Shown here: piece after piece, positions 1 through 7,946 of the stretch | Layout: each line of letters begins with the position of its first letter | Numbering within the stretch: position 1 is the stretch's first letter | NCBI RefSeq assembly: GCF_016865235.1 | Contig: NZ_CP064030.1 | Span: 1,426,001-1,490,000 of the forward strand | Length of the DNA stretch: 64,000 nt | Source: Dyella caseinilytica | GTDB lineage: Bacteria; Pseudomonadota; Gammaproteobacteria; Xanthomonadales; Rhodanobacteraceae | Reading direction: 5' to 3' | Translations under genes and position numbers: made by a program | The notes under the pieces: generated by a model | Told to the model about the DNA's origin: nothing | What the model saw: only the letters and a program-made list of their open reading frames with translations | Database searches by the model: none

Positions 1-2
1 CT

Positions 3-1388
3 TCATCCGGTTCGCGTGGCATTTATGGTGCTATCGCGCTGGCTGGTGCCTGGGGACTGCCGCGTGGCTGTGCGGTGGCCTACACCGATAAAGGCACTGG
101 TTCCGGTTACTTTGATTTCTCCGACAACAGCGGTGTGGCGCTCGACGGTGAGCGTGCAAAGCGCGGTACGGCAATGCTGGAATTCGAGCCGTCCGCGACG
201 ACGGGTGAGGGCATTGCGATCAAGCACGCGCATTCGGGGGACAACCCGGAAGCCGACTGGGGCCGGCATGTATTGCAGGCGGCACAGTTCGGTCTGGCTA
301 TGCTGGATCGTGCTTTCCCCGACCAGGCCCCGTTCACGCCGCAGAACACGAAGATCATTGCGACCGGCCTGTCGAACGGTGGTGGTGCTGTCTTGCAGGC
401 TGCCGGATTGGATGACCAGCACATGCTTGCTGGTGTGATCGCGCTGGAGCCGAACATCCACACACCTGGCCACGGACGCGCGCTGTACGACTACATGAGC
501 GAAGCAGCCATATGGCTGCCTTGTGCGCTGGTCGACGAGCGCTTTGCAACGACACCTTTTGCACGTGACGCACACAGTGCGCAACACGCGGCATGGGTGA
601 CTCGCTGTGCGAGCCTGCATGCGCAAGGTTTGCTCAAGACGACATCGCTCGATGCACAGGCCAAGGAAGCCTACGAACATCTGCGCGGCACCGGGTGGAC
701 TGATCAGGCGATGGCCACCGCGGCATCGTCGACGGCACTCGATCTTTGGCGCGTGATCGGTGCGGCCTATGCATCGGCCTATCTGCGACGCGGCGCCGAC
801 AACATGCCTTGCGGCTATCGCTACGGAGCGCTTGTGGACGGAAAGCCCGGTGTGGCTGATGACGCGACACGTGCCAGTTGGTGGGCCGACGCATCGGGTA
901 TTCCGCCCGGCAACGGTGTGGGATTGTTCGGCGGTACCGATGACAGTGCCGATCCGCAGCTTGCGGGTATCACGTGTCTGCGCCGTCTCTGGACGGGCGA
1001 CGACGCCGATGCACGCGCCTTGCATGCTTCGGTGCAGGCACTGGCTGCGCATCTTCCGCGCCAGGATTTGCCATTGTGGGTACTGCAGGGGGCCGATGAC
1101 GGCCTGCTGCCGACGGCATTCACTTCGGAGCCGTATGTCACGTGGCTGCTCGCCGAAGGCCGTCAGCCGCTGTACTGGAAAGTGCCGCATGCGCAGCACT
1201 TCGATGCCTTCCTCGCCTTACCTGGTTTCGGTGACAAACATCTGCCGCTGTTGCCTTACGGCTATGCGGCATTGAATCGACTTTGGGCGCACCTCTACCA
1301 GGGACAGCCCTGGCCAAATCGGTTGCCGACTCCCGCGGGCACCCCTCGCGGGGCCGGCGCTTTGCAGCCAGCGATGCTGGGTCTGTAG
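3..1388 (+). CDS. D-(-)-3-hydroxybutyrate oligomer hydrolase, 5'-truncated by window edge
   Basis: The reading frame is already open at base 3 and runs to a TAG at 1386-1388, so only the C-terminal part (about 461 residues) is visible. The start of the window encodes GSRGIYGAIALAG, and a lipase-type nucleophile elbow GLSNGGG follows with its Ser codon near 372; a late HAQHFDAF segment probably carries the catalytic His. These match the 3HB-oligomer hydrolase family (about 690 residues), which splits soluble 3-hydroxybutyrate oligomers released from poly-3-hydroxybutyrate. The N-terminal signal peptide expected for exported members lies outside the window. The family call rests on recognition of sequence blocks, not on a search. 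A GTG at 75 is internal and should not be used as a start. Confidence 0.85.
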   Translation, partial: SSGSRGIYGAIALAGAWGLPRGCAVAYTDKGTGSGYFDFSDNSGVALDGERAKRGTAMLEFEPSATTGEGIAIKHAHSGDNPEADWGRHVLQAAQFGLAMLDRAFPDQAPFTPQNTKIIATGLSNGGGAVLQAAGLDDQHMLAGVIALEPNIHTPGHGRALYDYMSEAAIWLPCALVDERFATTPFARDAHSAQHAAWVTRCASLHAQGLLKTTSLDAQAKEAYEHLRGTGWTDQAMATAASSTALDLWRVIGAAYASAYLRRGADNMPCGYRYGALVDGKPGVADDATRASWWADASGIPPGNGVGLFGGTDDSADPQLAGITCLRRLWTGDDADARALHASVQALAAHLPRQDLPLWVLQGADDGLLPTAFTSEPYVTWLLAEGRQPLYWKVPHAQHFDAFLALPGFGDKHLPLLPYGYAALNRLWAHLYQGQPWPNRLPTPAGTPRGAGALQPAMLGL

Positions 1389-1520
1389 CTCATGCGGATG
1401 GGGCGTTGGCGCTTGCCCCGATCTAGAAAAGCATCCCAACCGGAACATTCTGGCGGTATTCTTGTCGGTTAGACGCCCGGCTCCCCCGGGTGCCCCGTTC
1501 AGTACAGATAAGGAATACCG

Positions 1521-2030
1521 ATGGCCATCAACGTTACGATCACCACCAACCGCGGTCCCATCCATCTGCGCCTGCACGATGACAAGACGCCGGTAACGGT
1601 GGCCAGCTTCGTCAATCTGGCGCGTCGCGGTTATTACGATGGCCTGTCGTTTCATCGCGTGATCGCGGACTTCATGGTCCAGGGCGGCTGCCCCGAAGGT
1701 AGCGGCCGCGGTGGCCCGGGCTACCGTTTCGAAGACGAGTTCGACGCCTCGCTGCGCCATGACAAGCCGGGCATTCTGTCGATGGCCAATGCCGGTCCGC
1801 GCACCAACGGCAGCCAGTTCTTCATCACCCATGGTCCGACCCCGTGGCTGGACGGCAAGCACAGCGTGTTCGGCGAAGTGCTCAGCGCCGATGACCAGAA
1901 AGTCGTCGACGCCATCGCGCAGGGCGACAAGATCGAAAAGGTCACGGTGGAAGGCGACGTGGACGCGCTGCTGGCTGCCCAGAGCGAGCGCGTGCAGGAA
2001 TGGAACACGGTGCTTGACCAGCGCGGCTGA
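1521..2030 (+). CDS. ppiB: Cytoplasmic cyclophilin-type peptidyl-prolyl cis-trans isomerase
   Basis: 169 residues with the full cyclophilin fold signature: FHRVIADFMVQGG, then GSQFFITHGPTPWLDGKHSVFGEV. It has no signal peptide, so it should act in the cytoplasm, catalysing prolyl isomerisation in folding proteins. The start is the ATG at 1521 preceded by AAGGA eight bases upstream. It stands as a single gene: the upstream hydrolase ends 132 bp earlier, and a strong intrinsic terminator follows within 60 bp. A second, exported cyclophilin is encoded at 14244-14930, so the window has a cytoplasmic/periplasmic pair like E. coli PpiB/PpiA. Confidence 0.93.
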   Translation: MAINVTITTNRGPIHLRLHDDKTPVTVASFVNLARRGYYDGLSFHRVIADFMVQGGCPEGSGRGGPGYRFEDEFDASLRHDKPGILSMANAGPRTNGSQFFITHGPTPWLDGKHSVFGEVLSADDQKVVDAIAQGDKIEKVTVEGDVDALLAAQSERVQEWNTVLDQRG

Positions 2031-2055
2031 TTGCTTCGACAACGTCTGAAAGACA

Positions 2056-2088
2056 AAGGCCGCCAGGGCTTGCTCTGGCGGCCTTTTT
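2056..2088 (+). terminator. Intrinsic terminator after ppiB
   Basis: An 11-bp perfect stem (AAGGCCGCCAG with CTGGCGGCCTT, 8-nt loop) is followed by five T. It closes the cyclophilin transcript. Confidence 0.9.
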
Positions 2089-2167
2089 CACGTCTTTGTT
2101 ACCACTCTGTCGTAGAGGTGGACATAGAATCAAAGGGTTGGACCCCTATCTTCAAAGGAGTGCTGTG

Positions 2168-2602
2168 ATGTCCATTCTCGACAGTTTGAGCGGTCTGTTA
2201 GGTGGCGGTCAGGGAGGTGCAGGTGGTGCATCGTCGCTGGTCAGCGTGGCAGGGCAGTTGATTCAGCAGGCCGGTGGTATCCAGGGACTGTCCAGCACGC
2301 TGCAGCAGCACGGTCTGGGTGATGCGGTGCAGTCCTGGATCGGCAACGGCGCGAACCAGGCCATTTCCGGTGATCAGCTCAACCAGGTGTTGCAGAAAGC
2401 GGGGCTGGATTCGGTGGTCAACAACGCAGCCAGCAAGTTCGGCGTGGATCCCGGACAGCTCATGAACCAGGTAGCCCAGGTGCTGCCGCATGCCGTCGAC
2501 CACGCTACGCCGGATGGCCAGGTGCCGTCGGGCGGTGGTTTCGATCTTTCGTCGCTGGGTGGGCTGGCCGAGAAGCTGCTCGGCGGCGCAAAGTCAGCCT
2601 GA
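2168..2602 (+). CDS. YidB-like DUF937 protein
   Basis: 144 residues, rich in Gly, Ala, Gln and Ser, beginning MSILDSLSGLLGG. It carries the pattern of the DUF937/YidB family: a glycine-rich N-terminus, then GLSSTLQQHGLGDAVQSW, and GNGANQAISGDQL before the helical C-terminus. No biochemical function is established for this family that I can rely on. The start chosen is the ATG at 2168, with AAAGGAG about 10 bases upstream (a GTG three bases earlier is possible); the frame stays open further upstream to 2096 but without a ribosome site. It has no signal peptide or membrane span and is flanked by terminators on both sides, so it is monocistronic. Confidence 0.82.
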   Translation: MSILDSLSGLLGGGQGGAGGASSLVSVAGQLIQQAGGIQGLSSTLQQHGLGDAVQSWIGNGANQAISGDQLNQVLQKAGLDSVVNNAASKFGVDPGQLMNQVAQVLPHAVDHATPDGQVPSGGGFDLSSLGGLAEKLLGGAKSA

Positions 2603-2620
2603 ATTGGCAAGGCATTCGCG

Positions 2621-2657
2621 AAAAAGCACGGCGTGGGCAATCCCGCCGTGCTTTTTT
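2621..2657. terminator. Bidirectional terminator between convergent genes
   Basis: Stem AAAAAGCACGGCG pairs with CGCCGTGCTTTTTT across a 10-nt loop. The A tract on one side and T tract on the other let it serve both the YidB-like gene (plus) and the GlsB gene (minus), which end on either side of it. Confidence 0.88.
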
Positions 2658-2676
2658 GCATCCGAAAGATGCCGGA

Positions 2677-2931
2677 TCAGTGCTCGATGAACTTCAGCAG
2701 GAATAACAAGATGACGGCGCCGACGATCGACATGATGAAGCCGGCCGTATGGAATTTCTGGCCTGGCGCCGGCTTGTTGAACAACGTACCGATGAATCCG
2801 CCGATGACCGATCCAACGATGCCGACGATCGTGGTCATGATGAAGCCGTAATGCGCGGCGCCCGGCACGATCCAGCGGGCGATGAGGCCGACGAAAAAAC
2901 CAACGATGATGGACCAGATGAGGCTGAACAT
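2677..2931 (-). CDS. GlsB/YeaQ/YmgE-family small membrane protein
   Basis: 84 residues, almost entirely hydrophobic and glycine-rich, starting MFSLIWSIIVGFFVGLIARW and containing GFIMTTIVGIVGSVIGGFIG, the hallmark of the transglycosylase-associated/GlsB (COG2261) family. Three short membrane helices are predicted. Family members are induced by stress, but their mechanism is unknown. Two in-frame ATGs compete (2937 and 2931): AAGGAG sits 3 bases from the first and 9 from the second, so I chose 2931. It is convergent with the YidB-like gene. Confidence 0.85.
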   Translation of the reverse strand: MFSLIWSIIVGFFVGLIARWIVPGAAHYGFIMTTIVGIVGSVIGGFIGTLFNKPAPGQKFHTAGFIMSIVGAVILLFLLKFIEH

Positions 2932-3166
2932 AGGCATCTTCTCCTTGAGTCTATTTCGAGGCTGGTGATCAGATGACGTTCCTCCGCCCGGGTCTGCAGC
3001 GGCTTGGCGCCCGGTAACAGGAAGCAGGGGGCCGCGGACATCATGCCAGCGGAAGATGCTGCTGCAATAGGAGTTTTTCGTTTGCCGGAGGGGGTTGGCG
3101 GTTGACGCACCGCCGCATGCTAAAATCGCCGGGTTTGCTGCCTCTGTCCCCCAATCCGAGGAAACC

Positions 3167-4366
3167 ATGCCCCAGCTCGCCCAGCGTGTCGGCCGCGCCA
3201 AACCCAGCGCGATCATGGTCATCGCCGAAAAGGCGAAGCAGCTCAAGGCTGCCGGCCACGACATCATCAGTTTTTCGATCGGTGTACCGAACTTTCTTCC
3301 CGGCGAACACGTCTACGCGGCAGCCCGCGAGGCGCTCTCGCACGATAGCGGCCAGTACGGCAGCAATCGTGGCGCGGATGCGCTGCTGGATGCCTTCCTC
3401 AAGCACATCGGGGCACTGGGCTTTACCGGCTACACGCGTGCGAATCTGTCGGTGGGCATCGGCGCCAAGCAGATCCTGTACAACCTGGCCGAAGCGTTGC
3501 TCAACGAAGGCGAGGAAATCTGCTTCGCCGCGCCGTACTGGACCACCTATCACGACATTGCCGATATCGTCGGCGCCAAGGCCAATGTGCTGCACTGCGG
3601 TCCTGCGCAGAACTACAAGCTCACGCCGCAGCAATTGGATGTCGCGCTGGCGCGCAAACCCAAGGTGTTCCTGTTCAACAATCCGTCCAATCCCACCGGC
3701 ATGGTCTACACGCGCGAGGAAATCGCCGCGCTGGCCGATGTGCTGGCGAAGTATCCGGATACGTGGATCGTCACCGACGACATCTATAACTCGATGGTGT
3801 TCGATGGCATCGGCTATCACAACTTCGTGTTTGCGCGCCCGGAATTGCGTGATCGGTTGATCTTTGTGGATTCGGTGTCCAAGACCTACGGCATGCCGGG
3901 TTGGCGCGTGGGTTTGATCGCCGGTCCCGAATCGGTGGCCAAAGCCATCACTACGCTGAATTCGAACCACATCACCAGTGTGCCGGAAGTGATCACCGCC
4001 GCCGCGGTTGCCGCATTCAGCGGTTCGCAGGACATTCCGCAGGCCAAGTGCAAGGAGTTCTCCGAGAAGCGCGATATCGTGCTTGCAGCGCTGGCGAAGA
4101 TTCCCGGTGTGGTGTGCCCACGTCCGCAAGGCGCGTTCTATGCGTTCCCGGATATCTCGGTGGCGTTCGGCAAGAGCCACAACGGCAAGCGCATCGAGAA
4201 CGATGTCGATTTCTGCGCTGCCCTGCTCGAAGGCAAGGGCGTGGCCTGCGTGCCGGGCTCGGCGTTCGGCGAGCCGCGGGCGATGCGCATTTCCTATACC
4301 TGTCCTACAGCTCAGCTCGAGCCCGGTCTTGCGCGCATCGTCGAGTTCTTTGCCGAGTTGAATTGA
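3167..4366 (+). CDS. Class I/II pyridoxal-phosphate aminotransferase (aspartate aminotransferase type)
   Basis: 399 residues of a fold-type I aminotransferase. Visible marks are SIGVPNFLPGEHV in place of the usual SLGVGEPDF region, NNPSNPTGMVYTREE, the aspartate that binds the PLP ring nitrogen in VTDDIYN, and SVSKTYGMPGWRVG, where the Lys forms the Schiff base. It probably transfers amino groups between aspartate or another amino acid and 2-oxoglutarate; substrate specificity cannot be fixed from sequence alone. The start is ATG 3167 with GAGGAAACC directly upstream. The next gene, malate dehydrogenase, is separated by a terminator, although oxaloacetate would link the two enzymes. Confidence 0.88.
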   Translation: MPQLAQRVGRAKPSAIMVIAEKAKQLKAAGHDIISFSIGVPNFLPGEHVYAAAREALSHDSGQYGSNRGADALLDAFLKHIGALGFTGYTRANLSVGIGAKQILYNLAEALLNEGEEICFAAPYWTTYHDIADIVGAKANVLHCGPAQNYKLTPQQLDVALARKPKVFLFNNPSNPTGMVYTREEIAALADVLAKYPDTWIVTDDIYNSMVFDGIGYHNFVFARPELRDRLIFVDSVSKTYGMPGWRVGLIAGPESVAKAITTLNSNHITSVPEVITAAAVAAFSGSQDIPQAKCKEFSEKRDIVLAALAKIPGVVCPRPQGAFYAFPDISVAFGKSHNGKRIENDVDFCAALLEGKGVACVPGSAFGEPRAMRISYTCPTAQLEPGLARIVEFFAELN

Positions 4367-4376
4367 ACCCTTTACC

Positions 4377-4410
4377 GGCCCGCATCATCTACGATGCGGG
4401 CCTTGTTTTA
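4377..4410 (+). terminator. Intrinsic terminator after the aminotransferase gene
   Basis: A perfect 10-bp stem GGCCCGCATC/GATGCGGGCC with a 6-nt loop is followed by TTGTTTTA. It lies in the 66-bp gap before mdh. Confidence 0.88.
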
Positions 4411-4432
4411 TGCACCTGAAGGAGTTGCCACG

Positions 4433-5419
4433 ATGAAAGCCCCCGTTCGTGTTGCCGTGACCGGCGCTGCCGGCCAGATCGGTTATGCCTTGCTGTTCCG
4501 TATCGCCGCCGGCGACATGCTCGGTCCGGACCAGCCGGTGATCTTGCACCTGCTCGAAATCACCCCGGCGCTGCCCGCACTGCAGGGCGTGGTGATGGAA
4601 CTCAACGATTGCGCCTTCCCGACGCTGGCTGGCGTGGTCGCGACCGACGACGTCAATGTTGCTTTCAAGGATGTCGATTACGCGCTGCTGGTCGGTGCGC
4701 GTCCGCGCGGCCCGGGCATGGAACGTAAGGATCTGCTGGAAGCCAACGGCGCGATCTTCTCGCCGCAGGGCAAGGCGCTGAACGATCACGCCAAGCGCGA
4801 CGTGAAGGTGCTGGTGGTCGGCAATCCGGCCAACACCAATGCGCTGATCGCCCAACAGAACGCACCGGACCTGGATCCGAAGTGCTTCACCGCGATGGTG
4901 CGCCTGGACCACAACCGCGCGCTGTCGCAGCTGGCCGAGAAGACCGGCAAGCACACCACCGGCATCAAGAAGGTCACCATCTGGGGCAACCACAGCTCCA
5001 CTCAGTATCCGGACCTGCATCACGCCACCGTCGACGGCAAGGCTGCACTCAGCCTGGTCGATCAGAATTGGTACGAGAAGGATTTCATCCCGACCGTGCA
5101 GCAGCGCGGCGCCGCCATCATCAAGGCACGTGGCGCCTCGTCGGCCGCGTCGGCCGCTTCCGCAGCGATCGATCACATGCGCACCTGGGCGCTGGGCACG
5201 ACGGAAGGTGACTGGGTCTCGATGGGCATTCCGTCCGATGGCTCCTACGGCATCGCGCCGGGCGTGATCTACGGTTACCCGGTGACTGTGAAGAACAGCA
5301 AATACGAAATCGTGCAGGGCCTGGACATCAACGACTTCTCGCGCGCTCGCATGGACGCCACCGAGAAGGAATTGCGTGAAGAGCGCGCCGGTGTCGAGCA
5401 TCTGTTCGCCAAGAAGTAA
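4433..5419 (+). CDS. mdh: Malate dehydrogenase (NAD-dependent, group with 328 residues)
   Basis: 328 residues, the usual length of the MDH type 2 group found in many proteobacteria. The N-terminus has the dinucleotide motif TGAAGQIGYALLF; the substrate region shows GARPRGPGMERKDLL, VVGNPANTNALI, MVRLDHNRA and the proton-relay His in IWGNHSSTQYPD. It interconverts malate and oxaloacetate in the cytoplasm as part of the citric acid cycle. I chose ATG 4433, with GAAGGAGT 8 bases upstream; an in-frame ATG 39 bases earlier lies inside the preceding terminator. A strong terminator follows, so it is monocistronic. Confidence 0.95.
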   Translation: MKAPVRVAVTGAAGQIGYALLFRIAAGDMLGPDQPVILHLLEITPALPALQGVVMELNDCAFPTLAGVVATDDVNVAFKDVDYALLVGARPRGPGMERKDLLEANGAIFSPQGKALNDHAKRDVKVLVVGNPANTNALIAQQNAPDLDPKCFTAMVRLDHNRALSQLAEKTGKHTTGIKKVTIWGNHSSTQYPDLHHATVDGKAALSLVDQNWYEKDFIPTVQQRGAAIIKARGASSAASAASAAIDHMRTWALGTTEGDWVSMGIPSDGSYGIAPGVIYGYPVTVKNSKYEIVQGLDINDFSRARMDATEKELREERAGVEHLFAKK

Positions 5420-5446
5420 GTTTCGGTTTTTGCCACCGTGAAAACG

Positions 5447-5480
5447 AACGGCCATCCTTCACTGGATGGCCGTTTTTTTT
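5447..5480 (+). terminator. Intrinsic terminator after mdh
   Basis: Stem AACGGCCATCC/GGATGGCCGTT with a 6-nt loop is followed by a run of eight T. Confidence 0.9.
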
Positions 5481-5521
5481 ATGGGCTGAATGACCGCCGG
5501 CTTGATCCGGGCGGCAGCTTG

Positions 5522-5622
5522 GTAGGTTGGGGTAACCCCGGACTTGATCCAGGGGCACTCCAACATAGCCATACACCGTATTACGCGGATGTTGGGGTGC
5601 GCTGGCGCTTACCCCAACCTAC
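5522..5622. repeat. Inverted repeat in the gap between mdh and the accessory island
   Basis: A 14-bp perfect inverted pair (GTAGGTTGGGGTAA at 5522-5535, TTACCCCAACCTAC at 5609-5622) encloses sequence with internal GGGGTAACCCC and CTTGATCCAGG-like palindromes. No gene is visible between 5481 and 5652. It resembles the dispersed REP-like elements seen elsewhere in the window but is not the same sequence. Confidence 0.6.
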
Positions 5623-5652
5623 GCAAGCGGGATACCTGTCGTGCACAAGGCA

Positions 5653-5765
5653 TCAGTGCAACTGATAGCTGAAAGAAAAATCGACACGCGGCTCTCGATG
5701 CGGCGCACCGATCGGCACATCGCCAACCGGTTCGGCCAGCGTCAAATCGAATGAGTAGTAATGCT
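5653..5765 (-). pseudogene. Orphan 3' fragment of the TpsB (shlB-type) gene; left copy of a 113-bp direct repeat
   Basis: These 113 bp match 9906-10018 with two differences only (A/G in the codon after GGC AC, and G/C changing Val to Leu). On the minus strand they encode the last 37 codons of the transporter, from HYYSFDLT to SFSYQLH plus the stop. Upstream of 5765 the match to the intact gene stops abruptly. It is therefore a truncated copy with the same orientation as the intact gene 4.1 kb away, and the two copies bracket the whole effector island. Confidence 0.85.
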
Positions 5766-5836
5766 CGCTCTGGGCTATAGCCTCATCGTCGGCCTTCGTC
5801 CTCGCAAATTACGCGACAGGAGGCTGAAGAACGTGG

Positions 5837-6520
5837 CTAATCAGGATTCGAATTGCGCGTTCTAGGATCGCGAAATCTAAGCTCATTAACCCAATCTTGC
5901 CACTCCTGATCCACCATATATGTCACGGTTTCGCCCCGCTTCTTTTCCAGAAACGCGGCTTGCTCGGAAAGGCTTAACGACTCCCAATACCTTCCCCATA
6001 CGTAGTGATACCAGTACTCAGCGTTACCCTGTAGCGAGCCAATAAAAGGGCCAAGTTCATAGAATGCGACCCACGGACACGGCGGGTTAAAATCCGCTTT
6101 GGCTAATTGTCGAATCAATGCAACATCGTTAGTCAAGAGCCTCATGTTGATTCCAGAAAGCTCTTGATCGTGCTTGACAAGCGTATGCAAATTCCCGTTC
6201 TCGTAGTGCTGCCAGCTTGTTTCCTCGCGACCTTCGCGGATCATTTTGATGCAAGGTGGCACTTGTCCGACTTCGATAGTTTGTCGAACGAGATAGGCAC
6301 TAATGCCAATCTCGCCAAGATTGCGTACTTCAATATACGCCGGCAAGTCTTCGGGTACCGTAGCAGTATAGGCGGGGCCGAAAATCTCTTTCAACTCGGC
6401 GACGCTAACACCGTAAACGTGTTCGATTGCCTCTTTTAGTTTGCCTGCAGATCGCGAAAGAAAGCGCCGCTCCTGCCGTTTTCGGCCCATATCATCAATC
6501 ATCCTCTGCAATGAGAACAC
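5837..6520 (-). CDS. Unrecognised protein, candidate immunity partner of the upstream effector candidate
   Basis: 227 residues, no signal peptide, no membrane span, acidic and aromatic-rich in its second half (YWYHYVWGRYWESLSLSEQ). I do not recognise a family. The start is a GTG at 6520 with AGGAG five bases upstream; the frame stays open further 5' but that part overlaps the preceding gene. It follows the glycine-zipper protein after only 11 bp, is the last gene of a tight five-gene minus-strand operon, and has the size and position of an immunity protein in type VI effector modules. That role is inferred from position only. Base composition is clearly more AT-rich than the flanking core genes. 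Confidence 0.6.
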   Translation of the reverse strand: MFSLQRMIDDMGRKRQERRFLSRSAGKLKEAIEHVYGVSVAELKEIFGPAYTATVPEDLPAYIEVRNLGEIGISAYLVRQTIEVGQVPPCIKMIREGREETSWQHYENGNLHTLVKHDQELSGINMRLLTNDVALIRQLAKADFNPPCPWVAFYELGPFIGSLQGNAEYWYHYVWGRYWESLSLSEQAAFLEKKRGETVTYMVDQEWQDWVNELRFRDPRTRNSNPD

Positions 6521-6531
6521 TTTGACTCCTG

Positions 6532-7428
6532 TTATTGCGCCGGTATCTGCGCAGCAGCAAAACTCCCACCCCAATATCCTATTGCGCCAAATATTATCCC
6601 GCCAATCAAGCCAGTGATTACCGCGCCCGGACCTGTTTCGACGCCTACTAGCGCCCCGGCTGTCGCACCGATCCTGGCGCCAGCAATCGCACCTCCCCAT
6701 CCGCCCATCTGCCGTACAACCTCTTTCTCAATGGGGTGTACGGATTTTGCCTTGAATGATTGATCGGTAGCCACTGAGAGATCATAGGCCGTAAACGCGA
6801 TACTGAATACCTGAACCACGCGGGCATATTTCACAAAGCCCAAGGATATGGCTAACCCTTTTTGGGTGAATACACCAGATGGGGGGACGCTTGGTCGCGG
6901 CTGCAAGAGAATTTCTTTGTCCAATGCTTCAGAGTATCCACGTATGCGCTCTATGCGTTTTTTTAGGTGTGGATTTTGATTTGCGTATTCATCTAATGCA
7001 GCCCTGATTTCCGCGCCCGTAATAAGGCGCGCGCCCGATCGTTTAGCCTTTGCGATATCAATATAGACCGTCTTGCCATCGAAGCGAGCCGCGCCCGCCG
7101 GATAGTCTCCGCTAGTGGATACATAGCTAGTGACTTTTTCCATTCCCATTACGTGCTCGGCTACGCGCGCACTCGAATCTGTTCCCTTGGCCCAAAGGCC
7201 GTATTTTTCGGGGTACACTTCCCGCAAATTCCCCAATTCCCCAAGGTTAAGCTCCTTCAGATATTGGTTATCTGCATCCGCATAGCAGTTGCGGACCAGA
7301 AAGCCGTCGCGCCCAGGTTCGTCAACAACTACGAAAACAAAAACTTTGGCGGGCATGAGATGTCCAATCACGTCATATTTAGAATCCGCCGTCTGGTTGG
7401 TTGTGGTTTGATAAGTGTAATTTCCCAT
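6532..7428 (-). CDS. Unrecognised glycine-zipper protein, candidate type VI secretion effector
   Basis: 298 residues. The first 180 residues are soluble and charged, with no recognised enzyme motif. The last 80 include a hydrophobic helix (ISLGFVKYARVVQVFSIAF), the block HPIEKEVVRQMGGWGGAIAG, and a glycine-zipper stretch (GARIGATAGALVG, then GLIGGIIFGAIGYWGG), so the C-terminus should enter or span a membrane. The gene sits 5 bp downstream of a PAAR protein and 11 bp upstream of a putative immunity gene, the standard order PAAR, effector, immunity. A pore-forming or membrane-translocating toxin is plausible but unproven. It lacks a Sec signal, as expected for type VI cargo. The ribosome site is weak (GGAG about 11 bases from ATG 7428). 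Confidence 0.6.
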   Translation of the reverse strand: MGNYTYQTTTNQTADSKYDVIGHLMPAKVFVFVVVDEPGRDGFLVRNCYADADNQYLKELNLGELGNLREVYPEKYGLWAKGTDSSARVAEHVMGMEKVTSYVSTSGDYPAGAARFDGKTVYIDIAKAKRSGARLITGAEIRAALDEYANQNPHLKKRIERIRGYSEALDKEILLQPRPSVPPSGVFTQKGLAISLGFVKYARVVQVFSIAFTAYDLSVATDQSFKAKSVHPIEKEVVRQMGGWGGAIAGARIGATAGALVGVETGPGAVITGLIGGIIFGAIGYWGGSFAAAQIPAQ

Positions 7429-7433
7429 TATTT

Positions 7434-7946
7434 TCAGCGCTCCAATGCTTTAAGGTCGACAGCCATGACAAAGGTCTTCTGTCCGGTCGTATAGACGCGC
7501 GGGCATCGGCCATTTTCGTCCGTTAGTCCCTGGTAGATTTTGCCCGCGTCGTCTGTTATGTGGTGCAGGCAATTCGCTGCGGAGCGGCCCGAATCATCTA
7601 CGATGCGTATTTGTTCGTCATGGTTGCAACGGTTTGCGTAGGGACGTTGCTCGTGCTTGTGCGCGCGGCCTTGCTTAATCAGATAATCTTGCCGCTTGGC
7701 AAGTACGTGATTCTTTCTACACGGGCAATGCACCGGGTCCAGATCTTTAACCATCTTGCGGCCTTCGTCCGTCAAGTTGCTAACGCTACCCAAGATGTGA
7801 AACGGGCCGCCGCTGCATTTGCCACATGATGCCCAATCAAGATCAACAGCCAGCGTGTGGCCTTCTTCGTCATACTGCGCTGACGATCCGCTCAACACTT
7901 CGCCGCGCTTAGTCGTTTTGTCGCCTCTCGCTACAAGTGCGATCAT
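7434..7946 (-). CDS. PAAR-type protein with C-terminal Ig/transthyretin-like extension
   Basis: 170 residues. The N-terminus MIALVARGDKTTKRGEVLSGS is the start of a PAAR-like domain; a Cys-rich segment follows (CGKCSGGPFH, then CPCRKNH). Residues 110-170 form a separate small domain (IRIVDDSGR, YQGLTDENGRCPRVYT) that is repeated in the neighbouring PAAR protein. PAAR proteins cap the VgrG spike of the type VI secretion apparatus and carry effectors. The gene overlaps the upstream one by 4 bp (ATGA) and is followed after 5 bp by the effector candidate, so it is the likely delivery partner. There is no type VI structural cluster in the window. Confidence 0.75.
   Translation of the reverse strand: MIALVARGDKTTKRGEVLSGSSAQYDEEGHTLAVDLDWASCGKCSGGPFHILGSVSNLTDEGRKMVKDLDPVHCPCRKNHVLAKRQDYLIKQGRAHKHEQRPYANRCNHDEQIRIVDDSGRSAANCLHHITDDAGKIYQGLTDENGRCPRVYTTGQKTFVMAVDLKALER

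Noticed and set aside
3..1199. 398-codon minus-strand open frame opposite the 3HB-oligomer hydrolase
   Set aside because: It mirrors the codon structure of the real gene, is Arg/Cys/His-rich and resembles no protein family; GC-rich genes often create such antisense frames.
3071..3095. TTGACG...TAAAAT promoter-like pair before the aminotransferase gene (TAAAAT lies near 3120)
   Set aside because: The spacer between the hexamers that I could read is about 13 bp, too short for a sigma-70 promoter.
3041..4180. 379-codon minus-strand open frame opposite the aminotransferase gene
   Set aside because: Antisense shadow; composition (Arg, Gly, His rich) follows from the real gene on the plus strand.
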